Shown piece by piece: positions 1-8,983 of a stretch of DNA of 64,000 bases (positions within the stretch are counted from its first letter, which is position 1; every line of letters starts with the position of its first letter). The notes under the pieces are model-generated. The model saw only the letters and a list, made by a program, of their open reading frames with translations, had not been told where the DNA came from and did no database searches. The stretch is from Pseudomonas oryzihabitans NBRC 102199. Lineage in GTDB: Bacteria; Pseudomonadota; Gammaproteobacteria; Pseudomonadales; Pseudomonadaceae. The translations under genes were made by a program, and so were the position numbers. Location of the stretch: positions 868,001 through 932,000 of the forward strand of contig NZ_BBIT01000002.1 in the NCBI RefSeq assembly GCF_000730625.1, read 5' to 3'.

Positions 1-290
1 GCGCGCAGCAGCGCCTGCACGGCCTGGCGCAAGGCGATCCGCGCCGGCCGGCCGGCGGCGAAGAAGGCATTGAGCGTCTCCCGGGCAGCCAGTTCGGCGG
101 CCCGCTGGGCTTCGCCACGGAACAGCCCGGCTTCGAGGGCGAAGCCCAGGTCGAGGATGAAGTCACCCACCGCCACGCCGCCGCGGGGCGTCTCTTCGCC
201 GCGACTGAACACACCCAGCGGCAGGTTGTGCAGGGAAAAATCCGCATGGCCGTTGGCCGAGGCCACCCAGCTGGGCGATTCGTGGGTCAT
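1..290 (-). CDS. fahA: Fumarylacetoacetase, N-terminal part (cut by window start)
   Basis: Last enzyme of tyrosine/homogentisate breakdown, cleaving fumarylacetoacetate to fumarate and acetoacetate in the cytosol. Only the first 96 codons lie in the window. The translation starts [20 protein letters not shown] and continues with [10 protein letters not shown] and a [12 protein letters not shown] stretch, which fits the N-terminal domain of the FAH family. The start ATG shares the ATGA overlap with the hmgA stop codon, so the two genes are translationally coupled in the order hmgA-fahA, as usual in Pseudomonas. The catalytic C-terminal domain is outside the window. The call rests on N-terminal similarity plus the hmgA neighbour. 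Confidence 0.88.
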   Translation of the reverse strand, partial: MTHESPSWVASANGHADFSLHNLPLGVFSRGEETPRGGVAVGDFILDLGFALEAGLFRGEAQRAAELAARETLNAFFAAGRPARIALRQAVQALLR

Positions 291-1618
291 GCCGATTCTC
301 CCGCGCCGGGCGCGACAAAGGTCTTGGTGAGGCCTGCCCAGCAGGCGTCGTAGTCGGGCTGCAGCAGCGGCGAGGCCAGGGCGTAACGGGTCGGCCGCAG
401 GACACGGCCGGTTTCGAACATGAAGGCCATGGTGTTCTCGATCCTGTGCGGTCGGAGGTCGGCGGCGATGGCATTCCGGGTGGACACCTCGTCCGGGCCA
501 TGGGCGCTCATGCAGCTGTGCAGGGAGGCGCCGCCCGGCGCGAAGCCATCGGCCTTGGCGTCGTAGGCGCCCTGGATCAGGCCCATGAATTCGTTCATCA
601 GGTTGCGATGGAACCAGGGCGGCCTGAAGGTGTTTTCCGCGACCATCCAGCGTGGCGGAAAGATCACGAAGTCGATATTGGTCACCCCCTCGCTGGCGCC
701 CGGGGCCGTCAGCACGGTGAAGATCGACGGATCGGGATGATCGAAACTCACCGTACCCAGGGTATTGAAGTGGCGCAGGTCGTATTTGTAGGGCACGTTG
801 TTGCCATGCCAGGCGACCACGTCCAGCGGCGAGTGATCCAGCTCGGTCTCCCAGAGTTCGCCGAGGAATTTCTGCACCAGCCGGGTGGGTCCCTCCAGAT
901 CCTCGAAGCGGGCCACGGGTGCCTGGAAATCCCGCGGATTGGCCAGACCGTTGCTGCCGATCGGGCCCAGCTCGGGCAGCCGCAGGGATCGCCCGTGGTT
1001 TTCGCAGACATAACCTCGTATCGGTTCGCCCGCCGCTACCTCGACGCGGAATTTCAGGCCGCGTGGAATCACCGCGATCTCCAGCGGTTCGAGGCGCAGC
1101 AGGCCCAACTCGGTCACCAGCTCCAGGCGTCCCTGCTCAGGCACGATCAGCAATTCCCCGTCGGCGTCGTAGAAGACGCCGGTCATGCTGGCATTGGCGG
1201 CATAGCGATAGAGGCTGACGCCTTCGGCCTGATCGGCTGCGGCGGTGGCGACGATCCGCTCCAGGCCGGCGAGAAAATCGGTGGCGACTGCCGGGATCGG
1301 CAAGGGATTCCAGCGCAGGCGATTGGGCGTGGGGGCGCCCAGTTCCGCGCCGGTCAACTGGACGGTGCGGCGCTGAAAGCGGCCATGGGCGGCCGACGGC
1401 CGGAGCCGATACAGCCAGGAGCGTCGGGCCTCGTGGCGCGGCACGGTAAAGGCCGTGCCGGAAAGTTGCTCGGCATAGAGACCGAAGGGCGCGCGTTGCG
1501 GCGAGTTCTGCCCGATGGGCAGGGCACCCGGCAGCGCCTCGGAGCTGAAGTGATTGCCAAAGCCGGACTGGTAGCTCACTGGCGGTGCTACTTGTTCTTG
1601 TTGGTTCAACGGGGCCAC
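287..1618 (-). CDS. hmgA: Homogentisate 1,2-dioxygenase
   Basis: Opens the aromatic ring of homogentisate with O2 to give maleylacetoacetate, using a non-haem Fe(II). The 443-residue length is normal for the family. The N-terminal block [17 protein letters not shown] is a family hallmark, and the C-terminal iron ligands can be placed at WFHRN (His), NEFMG (Glu) and MSAHGPD (His). The start is a GTG. A TAA lies in frame two codons upstream, so the start cannot be further out, and an out-of-frame ATG just upstream is not used. It is divergent from the IclR gene and followed by fahA with a 4-base overlap. An operator palindrome lies immediately upstream, so regulation by the IclR protein and homogentisate is expected. 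Confidence 0.96.
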   Translation of the reverse strand: MAPLNQQEQVAPPVSYQSGFGNHFSSEALPGALPIGQNSPQRAPFGLYAEQLSGTAFTVPRHEARRSWLYRLRPSAAHGRFQRRTVQLTGAELGAPTPNRLRWNPLPIPAVATDFLAGLERIVATAAADQAEGVSLYRYAANASMTGVFYDADGELLIVPEQGRLELVTELGLLRLEPLEIAVIPRGLKFRVEVAAGEPIRGYVCENHGRSLRLPELGPIGSNGLANPRDFQAPVARFEDLEGPTRLVQKFLGELWETELDHSPLDVVAWHGNNVPYKYDLRHFNTLGTVSFDHPDPSIFTVLTAPGASEGVTNIDFVIFPPRWMVAENTFRPPWFHRNLMNEFMGLIQGAYDAKADGFAPGGASLHSCMSAHGPDEVSTRNAIAADLRPHRIENTMAFMFETGRVLRPTRYALASPLLQPDYDACWAGLTKTFVAPGAGESA

Positions 1619-1624
1619 CCATTA

Positions 1625-1643
1625 TGCGTAACAGGTTTACGCA
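1625..1643. promoter_or_regulatory. Likely HmgR operator palindrome
   Basis: Perfect inverted repeat TGCGTAA-CAGGT-TTACGCA, with 7-base arms and a 5-base spacer, lying 6 bases upstream of the hmgA GTG and between the divergent hmgA and IclR genes. Size and position suit an IclR-family repressor site. Binding by the neighbouring regulator is inferred. Confidence 0.7.
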
Positions 1644-1707
1644 AAAAGTAAATTGAACCTGGCGGAGCGTCAAGCTATAACGCTGCCTTTCCACGGCGAG
1701 CGAATCG

Positions 1708-2487
1708 ATGACAGACATTCCCGAAGCAGCACCCCCACGGCGGCAGAAGGTGCAGGCGGCCGAGGTCGGCACCGATATCCTCAAAGCCCTCGCCGAGCTG
1801 GCACCCTCCACGTCCCTGTCGCGCCTGGCCAGCCACCTGGACATGCCCGCCAGCAAGGTGCATCGCTACCTGCAGGCGCTGATCGCCAGCGGTTTCGCCG
1901 AGCAGGATCCACGAACCAATCACTACGGACTCGGCCAGGCCGCCCTCTTCGTCGGTCTGGCCGCCCTGGGTCGACTGGATGTAGTGAAGCTGGCGGCGCC
2001 GGTGCTGGCCCACCTGCGCGACGAGGTCGGCGAGACCTGCTTTCTAGCGGTCTGGGGCAACAAGGGCCCGACGGTGGTGCTGGTGGAACAGGCGGTGCGC
2101 GCCGTCACCCTGGTGACCCAGGTCGGTTCGGTGCTGCCGTTACTGGGCTCGTCCACCGGCCTGGTGTTCAACACCTTCCTGCCGGATGCCGAGACCGCGG
2201 CGTTGCGTGCGGAAGAGTTGCGCCAACCGGCTGCGCCCAGCGCCGCGACCCTGGCGGAGGCCGCTCGCCAGCTAAGGGAAACCCATATCCAGCCGGTGCA
2301 CGGCCTGCTGATGGCGGGGGTCAATGCCCTCTCCGCGCCACTGCTAGGAGCCGGCGGCCGGCTGGCCGGCGTGCTGACCGTGGTCGGTGCCGCGCCAGGC
2401 TTCCAGGCCGAGGTCGAAAGCGCCGCCGCGCTGCATCTGCGGGCAGCCGCCCAGGCTATCAGCGGGCGGCTGGGTGGAAAGCTCTGA
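1708..2487 (+). CDS. hmgR: IclR-family regulator of homogentisate catabolism
   Basis: Protein of 259 residues with an N-terminal winged helix-turn-helix (about residues 20-80, including LSRLASHLDMPASKVHRYLQ) and a C-terminal IclR effector domain (about 90-255, with the GLVFNTFLP and APLLGAGGRLAGVLTVVG blocks). It is divergent from hmgA-fahA, the arrangement of HmgR in Pseudomonas, where the regulator represses hmg genes until homogentisate binds. The palindrome at 1625-1643 is the probable operator. The family call is firm. The specific hmgR name rests on gene position. Confidence 0.87.
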   Translation: MTDIPEAAPPRRQKVQAAEVGTDILKALAELAPSTSLSRLASHLDMPASKVHRYLQALIASGFAEQDPRTNHYGLGQAALFVGLAALGRLDVVKLAAPVLAHLRDEVGETCFLAVWGNKGPTVVLVEQAVRAVTLVTQVGSVLPLLGSSTGLVFNTFLPDAETAALRAEELRQPAAPSAATLAEAARQLRETHIQPVHGLLMAGVNALSAPLLGAGGRLAGVLTVVGAAPGFQAEVESAAALHLRAAAQAISGRLGGKL

Positions 2488-2513
2488 CGATTGGCGTCGC
2501 AGTGCAGCTTTCA

Positions 2514-2541
2514 GGAGCGCCGATGGTCGCGGCGGCGCTCC
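2514..2541 (+). terminator. Hairpin after hmgR, probable terminator
   Basis: Nine-base stem GGAGCGCCG / CGGCGCTCC with a 10-base loop, 27 bases after the hmgR stop. Only a short, weak T-rich stretch follows, so termination efficiency is uncertain. Confidence 0.5.
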
Positions 2542-2655
2542 GCTTGATCCTTTCTACCCTCCATTCGGCTAAAGGATCCCCCAGACTGGCCGTTTGCCAT
2601 TAAGCTTACTGTTAGCGCGTTTATCATTGGCGCACTGCTTTATGGTGATCCCTTC

Positions 2656-3687
2656 ATGACTGCTCTTTCCTATCGTGATCGCAACCAGGCTCTCAACGAC
2701 TCCCTGGGCAAATTCTGGCAGGTCGCCAAACCCGTGGTTCAGGCGGCCATGGCCATTCATGTCGCGTTGCTGGTCGTTTTCATCCTGCTCGACCAGATCC
2801 TGATGGCCTGGGCCAACGTGCTCAGCATCGCCGCCTACGTGGGCTGTCTGGCCGCCCTGCGCCAGCGACGCTATCGCATCGCCAGCCTGACCATGAGTTG
2901 CGAGATCGTCGCCCACGCCTGGATCGCCACCTGGCAACTCGGCTGGGACAGCAACTTCCACTACTACGTGCTGTGCATCCTGCCGATCGTCATCTACAAC
3001 TACCGCACCGCGCCGATCCGCCATCTGCTGCTGGTCTCCGGCATCCTGGTGACCCTGGCGGGCGGCTATCTGCTGCACCCACCCGCCACCCTCGCGCCCC
3101 TGGCGATGAAGCTGTTCGGCACCATCAACATCATCAGCGCCCTGGGGCTGCTGCTCTACGGCACTGGCGCCTCCTTCCACCACAGCACCAAGATGCAGCT
3201 GGACCTGCTGCACTCCGCCAGCCACGACAGCCTCACCAACCTCTACAACCGGCGGCGGATTCTCGACCAGGCGGAAAAGCACAGTGGCGTGAGTGGCAGC
3301 CTCATCCTCTTCGACGTCGATCACTTCAAGCACATCAACGACCGCTTCGGCCACGACTGCGGCGATCTGGTGCTGCAGGGGATCGCCGACGTCATCCGCC
3401 GCGAGGTGCGCCATTCCGATCTGGCGGCGCGCTGGGGTGGCGAGGAATTCCTGGTGCTGCTGCCCCAGGCGCGAACCGAGGTGGCCTGGGGGGTGGCGGA
3501 ACGCATCCGCCAGCGCCTGACCGAGGTCACCGAATCACTCGAACGCGGTCCCGCGCGGGTCACGGCCACCCTGGCGGTCTGCGAGATTCGCGACTGCGAA
3601 GCCTTCGCCAGCGCCCTGGAGCGCGCCGACCAGGCGCTCTACCGGGGCAAACAGGAAGGCCGCGACCGGGTGATGCTGGCGGCCTGA
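2656..3687 (+). CDS. Membrane-bound diguanylate cyclase (GGDEF)
   Basis: Predicted to make cyclic di-GMP from two GTP at the inner membrane. Residues about 25-175 form several hydrophobic segments in pairs (probably five or six helices) without a recognised sensor name. The GGDEF domain spans about 180-343 and keeps FDVDHFKHINDRFGHDCGD and the active-site loop GGEEF (261-265). An inhibitory I-site RxxD (R252-D255) lies five residues before the loop, so product feedback is likely and the enzyme should be active. It stands alone between hmgR and a convergent chemoreceptor gene. The signal sensed cannot be told from sequence. Confidence 0.93.
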   Translation: MTALSYRDRNQALNDSLGKFWQVAKPVVQAAMAIHVALLVVFILLDQILMAWANVLSIAAYVGCLAALRQRRYRIASLTMSCEIVAHAWIATWQLGWDSNFHYYVLCILPIVIYNYRTAPIRHLLLVSGILVTLAGGYLLHPPATLAPLAMKLFGTINIISALGLLLYGTGASFHHSTKMQLDLLHSASHDSLTNLYNRRRILDQAEKHSGVSGSLILFDVDHFKHINDRFGHDCGDLVLQGIADVIRREVRHSDLAARWGGEEFLVLLPQARTEVAWGVAERIRQRLTEVTESLERGPARVTATLAVCEIRDCEAFASALERADQALYRGKQEGRDRVMLAA

Positions 3688-3699
3688 GCCCCGTCCGCC

Positions 3700-5370
3700 C
3701 TAGACCACGAAGCGCTGCAGGGCACCGTGCAGATCGGCGGCCAGGGCGGACAGCTGCTGGCTGCTGGCACTGGTCTGCTGGGCGCCGGCGGCGGTCTGGT
3801 TCGCCGCGTCGCGGATCAGCGTCAGATTGCGATCGACCGCCGCCGTGGTAGCCGTCTGCTCTTCGGTGGCCGCGGCGATGGCGTCATTGCGCTGGCCGAT
3901 GGCGGTGATGGCCTGAGTGATGCCTTCCAGCACCTGCCAGGTGGCCTCGGCCTGGTCGCGGGTATGGCTGGCCTGGAGGCGACTCTGATCCAGGGCGATC
4001 ACGGTCTTCTCGCTGACCTGCTGCATGCCGCCGATCAGGCCTTCGATCTCGCGGGTGGAGTCGCCCGTACGGCTGGCCAGCCCACGCACCTCGTCGGCCA
4101 CCACGGCAAAGCCACGCCCGGCTTCCCCGGCACGGGCCGCCTCGATGGCGGCGTTGAGCGCCAGCAGGTTGGTCTGCTCGGCGACGTTGCGGATCACGTC
4201 GAGCATCTTGCTGATGCCCTTGGACTGCGCGGCCAGCTGGTCCGCCTGGTTGGCCGCATCGTCCACATTACCCACCAGCTGGGTGATGGCGGCCAGCGTC
4301 TGCTTGACCTGCGCCTGCCCCTGCTTGGCCTGATCGACACAGCGCTGCGATTCGGCGGAGGTGGAGGTCGCGTGCTCGCACACCGCCTGGACCGCCTGAT
4401 TGAGCTGGGTGACGGCATTGGCCGCATGCTGGATATCGGTCGTCTGCTGCTCCAGGTTGCGGCAGCTGTCATCCATCACGGCGCTCACCTGGGTCGAGGC
4501 CGAGGCCAGCTGCTCGGAGGCATTGCCGGTGTGGGCCAGCACCTCGCGCAGATTGCCCTGCATACGCTCCAGCGCCAGCAGCAGCATGGCCGCCTCGTCG
4601 CGTCCCTCGGGCTGGATGTTCTGCCGGAGGTCACCCGCGGCGATGCCGCCGGAGATGTCGAGCGCCTGGCGCAGCGGCTGCACCACGCTGCGGGTCAGGC
4701 GCCAGGCCAGCAGTAGCAGAAGCAGAATGGCACCACCTATGACCGACCAGACGATGGCGCGGGCCTGGACGAACTGGGCGTTGGCCACCTCCTTGGCCTG
4801 GGCGGCGCCCTGCTTGTTCAATTCGCGCAGGAGTTGCACCTGCATGTCCATCAGATCGCCCTTGAGGCCGACCACGGTATCCAGCTGTACCCGCGCGGCC
4901 GGGATCTGCTGCTGCTCGATCAGCCGCACCTCCTCGCGCAGCCCTTCCACGAAGGGCTGGTAGGCGTCGTGCAGCGCCTTGATCGAGTCACCCTCGGTCG
5001 CGTCGGTGACGACCGGCGCATAATCCCGGAACAGCTGGTCGGTCTCGTTGACCAGTTGCTCCAGGGTGACGCGGCTCATGGCCACGGCGCCCGGATCCTC
5101 GGCATTGAGCAACACCACCGAGGCCTGGTTGCGCAACTTGCCGAGGTTGATCGCCAGGGAATCGGCAATGGCGATGCTGGGCAGCCAGTCCTGCTCCATG
5201 CTCAGGGCCTGTCGGCGCAGCTGCTGCATTTCCCACAGCGAAAAGCTGCCCAGCCCGGCGAGCAGCACGGCCGCAAAGGTAAAGGAACACAGCATCCGCG
5301 GGCCGGTCTTGAGTGTTCGCAACCAGGAGCGGCGGGACAGACGGCGAAAGGGGGCAAGGATACGAAGCAT
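3700..5370 (-). CDS. Methyl-accepting chemotaxis protein
   Basis: Chemoreceptor of 556 residues. A first membrane helix (about 26-47) is followed by a roughly 155-residue periplasmic helical region of four-helix-bundle type, a second helix (about 205-225), a HAMP linker and a long cytoplasmic coiled coil. The conserved signalling tip [19 protein letters not shown] and the following [12 protein letters not shown] are intact, so coupling to CheA/CheW is expected. The ligand is not predictable. It is convergent with the diguanylate cyclase gene, only 12 bases from it, and divergent from the MFS gene at 5532. No other chemotaxis gene is nearby, as is common for stand-alone Pseudomonas receptors. 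Confidence 0.95.
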   Translation of the reverse strand: MLRILAPFRRLSRRSWLRTLKTGPRMLCSFTFAAVLLAGLGSFSLWEMQQLRRQALSMEQDWLPSIAIADSLAINLGKLRNQASVVLLNAEDPGAVAMSRVTLEQLVNETDQLFRDYAPVVTDATEGDSIKALHDAYQPFVEGLREEVRLIEQQQIPAARVQLDTVVGLKGDLMDMQVQLLRELNKQGAAQAKEVANAQFVQARAIVWSVIGGAILLLLLLAWRLTRSVVQPLRQALDISGGIAAGDLRQNIQPEGRDEAAMLLLALERMQGNLREVLAHTGNASEQLASASTQVSAVMDDSCRNLEQQTTDIQHAANAVTQLNQAVQAVCEHATSTSAESQRCVDQAKQGQAQVKQTLAAITQLVGNVDDAANQADQLAAQSKGISKMLDVIRNVAEQTNLLALNAAIEAARAGEAGRGFAVVADEVRGLASRTGDSTREIEGLIGGMQQVSEKTVIALDQSRLQASHTRDQAEATWQVLEGITQAITAIGQRNDAIAAATEEQTATTAAVDRNLTLIRDAANQTAAGAQQTSASSQQLSALAADLHGALQRFVV

Positions 5371-5531
5371 GGGGGCGTCACTGCATGAAGACGGTCAAGC
5401 ACAGGAGCCTAGGCAAGCAAGATGTCGGACTGATTACAAAATGCCTTCATCCAGATAAATCTGACGATTGCGGCAAAAGATAACTGGGGCTAAGGTCCGC
5501 CCCTCTGTCCGCCAACCCGCCCGCCGCTGTC

Positions 5532-6722
5532 ATGACTACCCCTACCGCCAAGGCTTCGTCCTTCCAGATCCTGCTGCTCGGCATCGCCCAGATCCTCGTC
5601 TGGGGCGGCTCCTTTTTCATTCTCGCGGTGCTCGCCGATCCGGTGGTCCGGGAAACCGGCTGGTCCCGGCAGTGGGTCTATGGCGGACTTTCCCTCGGGG
5701 TGCTGGTGTCCGGCCTGCTGGCACCGGCGTGCGGCCGCCTGATCGCCCGCCAGGGGGGCCGCACCTTGCTGTCGCTGAGCGGCCTGGGGGTGGCGGCCGG
5801 GCTGGTGCTGATGGCCAGCGCCCAGCAGTTGCCGGTGTTTCTGCTCGCCTGGGTGGTGATGGGCATCGGCATGGCCGCCGGTCTGTACGATGCGCTGTTC
5901 GCCACCCTGGGCACCTGCTACGGCACCCAGGCCCGTTCGGCCATCAGCGGTATCACCCTCGTATCGGGCTTCTGCACCGCCATCACCTGGCCCGTTGCCG
6001 CCTTCCTGGTCAGTCACCTCGGCTGGCGCGGTGCCTGCCTGGCCTATGCGGCCGTCCTGTTGCTGACGATCTGGCCGCTCTATCGCCGCGCCCTGCCCGC
6101 ACCGGTCCTCGCCACCCAGGCACCCCGGACCGGCCAGGCGGCATCGGCCGTGCCGGTCAACCGGGCGCTCTACACCGTGCTCACGGCACTCTTCACCCTG
6201 GGCGCGATGCTGATGACGGCCATTTCCGTCCAGCTGATCACCCTCCTGCAGGGGCTCGGCTACAGCCTGGCGAGTGCGGTGGCGCTGAGCACCTGCCTGG
6301 GGCCGAGCCAGGTGGCCTCGCGGATCATCGACCTGCTCAACCGCAATGGTCACCCGTTGTGGACGGCCCTGGCCTCGGTGGTCTGCACGGCCGCCGGCCT
6401 GCTGTTGGTGACCCTGGGGCCTGGCCTGGTCTGGGTGACGGTCGTGGGTCTGGTGATCTTCGGTGCGGGCAATGGCCTGCGGGCGATCATTCGGGGCGCC
6501 CTGCCGCTGGCGCTCTGGAATCCGGCGGAATACGCCACCGTCCTGGGCCGCATGGCGCGCCCGGCGCTACTCGGCCAGGCGGCCACGCCCCTGCTCTGCG
6601 GCTATGTGCTGGAACATCACGGCCCCCAGGCGGTGCTGGCCCTGCTCTGCCTGCTGGCGCTGATCAACGTGGCCCTGGTCGCCTGGCTGTTCAGAGCGCT
6701 GTTCGGCCGTGCCCCGGCCTAG
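5532..6722 (+). CDS. MFS transporter, substrate unknown
   Basis: A 396-residue polytopic protein with about twelve hydrophobic helices and a loop typical of major facilitator proteins between helices 2 and 3 (GRLIARQGGRTLLSLSG). Helix 1 contains GIAQILVWGGSFFILAVLAD, a pattern seen in uncharacterised bacterial MFS proteins of the YbfB/CynX-like kind. It probably moves a small organic solute or drug across the inner membrane. It is divergent from the chemoreceptor. Its TAG stop overlaps the convergent stop of the 87-residue gene through a shared CTAG. No substrate can be assigned. Confidence 0.85.
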   Translation: MTTPTAKASSFQILLLGIAQILVWGGSFFILAVLADPVVRETGWSRQWVYGGLSLGVLVSGLLAPACGRLIARQGGRTLLSLSGLGVAAGLVLMASAQQLPVFLLAWVVMGIGMAAGLYDALFATLGTCYGTQARSAISGITLVSGFCTAITWPVAAFLVSHLGWRGACLAYAAVLLLTIWPLYRRALPAPVLATQAPRTGQAASAVPVNRALYTVLTALFTLGAMLMTAISVQLITLLQGLGYSLASAVALSTCLGPSQVASRIIDLLNRNGHPLWTALASVVCTAAGLLLVTLGPGLVWVTVVGLVIFGAGNGLRAIIRGALPLALWNPAEYATVLGRMARPALLGQAATPLLCGYVLEHHGPQAVLALLCLLALINVALVAWLFRALFGRAPA

Positions 6723-6982
6723 TCGCAGGCGATTTCCAGAGGGACCAGGCGCAGCTTGATACCGGTGCGGCGCAGGGTAAGGATATCGCCCTCGCGCTGT
6801 CCGACCTCGTCGCCCAGGGTACTGCGGAGCGTCTCGCCGAGCAGCCGCGCATAGGTCCGCGGGTCCTCGCCTTGACAGCTCTCGGCGATATGCAGCTCGC
6901 CCTGGAGCAACTTGCCGGCCGTGCGCCCGCTGGTGAGATCCACAAGCAGGTAATCCTGGTCGGGCTGATAGTTGAAGGTCAT
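6719..6982 (-). CDS. Hypothetical 87-residue protein
   Basis: Small soluble, acidic protein of unknown function (starts MTFNYQPDQDYLLVDLTSGR). It has no membrane segment, signal peptide or cysteine pair. A GGGGA ribosome binding site sits about six bases before the ATG, and codon use matches the neighbours, so it is probably a real gene. It lies just downstream of the MarR-type gene on the same strand (about 50 bases) and could be co-transcribed with it. It is convergent with the MFS gene, the two stops sharing CTAG. I do not recognise the family. Confidence 0.65.
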   Translation of the reverse strand: MTFNYQPDQDYLLVDLTSGRTAGKLLQGELHIAESCQGEDPRTYARLLGETLRSTLGDEVGQREGDILTLRRTGIKLRLVPLEIACD

Positions 6983-7032
6983 ACGAATTCCCCGGCGACT
7001 GTAGCCATGGGAACCGATCAGGGCGGGTTGGT

Positions 7033-7497
7033 TCAGGACGTCGGGTTGCCTTCCTCGTCCAGGCGGTTGCGCAACATGACCAGGGTCTCGCGCAGATCGT
7101 CCAGCCCGGCATCGCCCAGCGCGCAGACCTGCCGCACCCGGCTGTTGACGCCGTTGGCCTGGTCACGCAGCGAGCGACCCGCTGGCGTCAGTTCGATCGA
7201 CAGGTTGCGCTCGTCCTCGGCGCTGCGCCGGCGCGTGACCAGCCCGGCCGCTTCCAGGCGCTTGACCACGGGGGTCAGGGCACCGGAATCCTGCCGCAGT
7301 CGATTGGACAGTTCCTTGAGCGTGAGGCCGTCATGCTCCCAGAGCACCAGCATGATCAGGTACTGCGGGAAGGTCAGGCCCATGCTCTCCAGCAGGGGTT
7401 TGTAGAGTTGCGTCATCGCCAGCGAAGCCGAATACAGGGAAAAGCACAGTTGCTGGTCAAGGAGCAGTGGATCTTTGGCTGTCATGGGATCTGCCAT
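7033..7497 (-). CDS. MarR-family regulator, OhrR-like
   Basis: Winged-helix regulator of about 154 residues. The N-terminal part QLCFSLYSASLAMTQLYKPL with a cysteine early in the first helix, and LTFPQYLIMLVLWEHDGLTL with RLRQDSGALTPVVKRLEAAG, match organic-hydroperoxide sensors of the OhrR type. A second cysteine occurs in RQVCALGD, which would allow a two-cysteine disulfide switch. An upstream in-frame GTG at 7596 would add 33 residues with unrelated composition, so MADPMTAKD is preferred; MTAKD at 7485 is an alternative. Unusually, no ohr gene is adjacent. The divergent neighbour is a fosmidomycin-resistance-type exporter, which may be its target. Confidence 0.82.
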   Translation of the reverse strand: MADPMTAKDPLLLDQQLCFSLYSASLAMTQLYKPLLESMGLTFPQYLIMLVLWEHDGLTLKELSNRLRQDSGALTPVVKRLEAAGLVTRRRSAEDERNLSIELTPAGRSLRDQANGVNSRVRQVCALGDAGLDDLRETLVMLRNRLDEEGNPTS

Positions 7498-7661
7498 TAC
7501 AAAACGTGAAAAGAGTGGAAGGTGCAAGCGCCCCAACGCGAGCCGAAAGGCCGCCTGGCGTGAGTTCGGTTGCCGGAAACATCCGGTAACTGGCACTGGA
7601 TTCCGATACCACAGGATGCCACAGTGAGCGGCTGGACATAAATAATAAGGGTAATACCTGC

Positions 7662-8894
7662 ATGGCCGTTTCCTCTGCCACGCCAGCCGTTCCTGGCGAA
7701 ACCCCCACCGCCGCCCTGCCCGGCGCCTCGCCGATGGTGGCGGGCATTCTGGCCTCCTGTGCTCTGGCCCACCTGATCAACGACCTGATCCAGTCCGTCC
7801 TGCCCTCGATCTATCCCATGCTCAAGGATAGTTATGGTCTGACGTTTACCCAGATCGGTCTGATCACCCTGGCCTTCCAGATCACCGCCTCGCTGCTGCA
7901 ACCCTGGATCGGCTTCCATACCGACCGCCATCCTAAACCCTATCTGCTGCCCGCCGGCATGGTCTGTACCCTGATTGGTGTACTGCTGCTCGCCTTTGTC
8001 GGCAGCTTTCCCGCGATCCTGGCCGCCTCGGCGCTGATCGGCGTCGGCTCCTCGACCTTCCATCCGGAAACCTCGCGGGTAGCGCGCCTGGCGTCGGGCG
8101 GTCGCTTCGGCCTGGCGCAATCCACCTTCCAGGTCGGCGGCAACGCCGGCACCGCCATCGGCCCCCTGCTGGCCGCCGCCATCGTCATTCCCTATGGCCA
8201 GACGCATGTCGCCTGGTTCGCGCTCTTCGCGCTGTTCGCCATCGGCGTGCAGTACGGACTGTCGCGCTGGTATCGCAATCACCTGCGCAGCGCCAAGGGG
8301 CGCAAGGCCGCCGCGGTCAGCCATGGCCTGTCGCGCGGTCGGGTGACCTTCGCGCTGATCGTGCTGGCGCTGCTGGTGTTCTCCAAGTACATCTACATGG
8401 CCAGCATCACCAGCTATTTCACCTTCTATCTCATCGAGCGCTTCGGCCTCTCAGTCGCCAGCTCCCAACTGCACCTCTTCCTCTTCCTGGGTGCGGTCGC
8501 GGCCGGTACCTTCTTCGGCGGCCCCATCGGCGATCGCATCGGCCGCAAGGCGGTCATCTGGTTCTCGATTCTGGGCGCGGCGCCCTTCACCCTCGCCCTG
8601 CCCTACGTCGACCTGTTCTGGACCAGCGTGCTCAGCGTCATCATCGGCTTCATCCTGGCCTCGGCCTTTTCGGCGATCGTGGTGTACGCCCAGGAACTGG
8701 TCCCGGGCAACGTGGGCATGATCGCCGGCATCTTCTTCGGCCTGATGTTCGGCGTCAGTGCCATCGCCGCCGCGGGCCTGGGCAACCTCGCGGACCACCA
8801 CGGCATCGAATACGTCTACCAGCTGTGCTCCTACATGCCGCTGCTCGGGATCCTCACCCTCCTGCTGCCCTCCACCCGCCGCAAGGCGGCCTGA
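7662..8894 (+). CDS. fsr: Fosmidomycin resistance-type MFS exporter
   Basis: Inner-membrane efflux protein of 410 residues with twelve predicted helices. The family of E. coli Fsr is recognised by ALAHLINDLIQSVLPSIYPM near the N-terminus, GLTFTQIGLITLAFQITASL, and GVGSSTFHPETSRVARLASG in the fourth to fifth helix region. The second half carries GGPIGDRIGRKAVIWFSILG. Known members export fosmidomycin. The natural substrate is unknown. It is divergent from the OhrR-like MarR gene with about 165 bases between starts, suggesting control by that regulator. A strong hairpin follows the stop. Confidence 0.88.
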   Translation: MAVSSATPAVPGETPTAALPGASPMVAGILASCALAHLINDLIQSVLPSIYPMLKDSYGLTFTQIGLITLAFQITASLLQPWIGFHTDRHPKPYLLPAGMVCTLIGVLLLAFVGSFPAILAASALIGVGSSTFHPETSRVARLASGGRFGLAQSTFQVGGNAGTAIGPLLAAAIVIPYGQTHVAWFALFALFAIGVQYGLSRWYRNHLRSAKGRKAAAVSHGLSRGRVTFALIVLALLVFSKYIYMASITSYFTFYLIERFGLSVASSQLHLFLFLGAVAAGTFFGGPIGDRIGRKAVIWFSILGAAPFTLALPYVDLFWTSVLSVIIGFILASAFSAIVVYAQELVPGNVGMIAGIFFGLMFGVSAIAAAGLGNLADHHGIEYVYQLCSYMPLLGILTLLLPSTRRKAA

Positions 8895-8901
8895 GGTGCA
8901 G

Positions 8902-8928
8902 GCCACGGGAGCGCAAGGCTCCCGTGGC
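8902..8928 (+). terminator. Hairpin terminator after fsr
   Basis: Perfect 11-base stem GCCACGGGAGC / GCTCCCGTGGC with a GCAAG loop, starting 8 bases after the fsr stop. There is no long T-tract. It probably ends fsr transcription. Confidence 0.6.
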
Positions 8929-8983
8929 GAAGCGCTGCGCCACCCGCTACGCTGGCCGCCCCTGAGTCTTTCGCCGAGTCGCG

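Noticed and set aside
446-1651. Long open frame of 401 codons antisense to hmgA
   Set aside because: hmgA is a well-conserved enzyme in the other strand; the antisense frame is a by-product of high GC third positions and shows no family features.
6719-6722. Convergent stops sharing CTAG (also at 9637-9640) as a possible regulatory signal
   Set aside because: Shared CTAG between convergent TAG stops is a simple packing effect in compact genomes.
7033-7497. Naming the MarR gene ohrR outright
   Set aside because: The sequence is OhrR-like with both cysteines, but no ohr gene is adjacent, so the target and the name are not secured.
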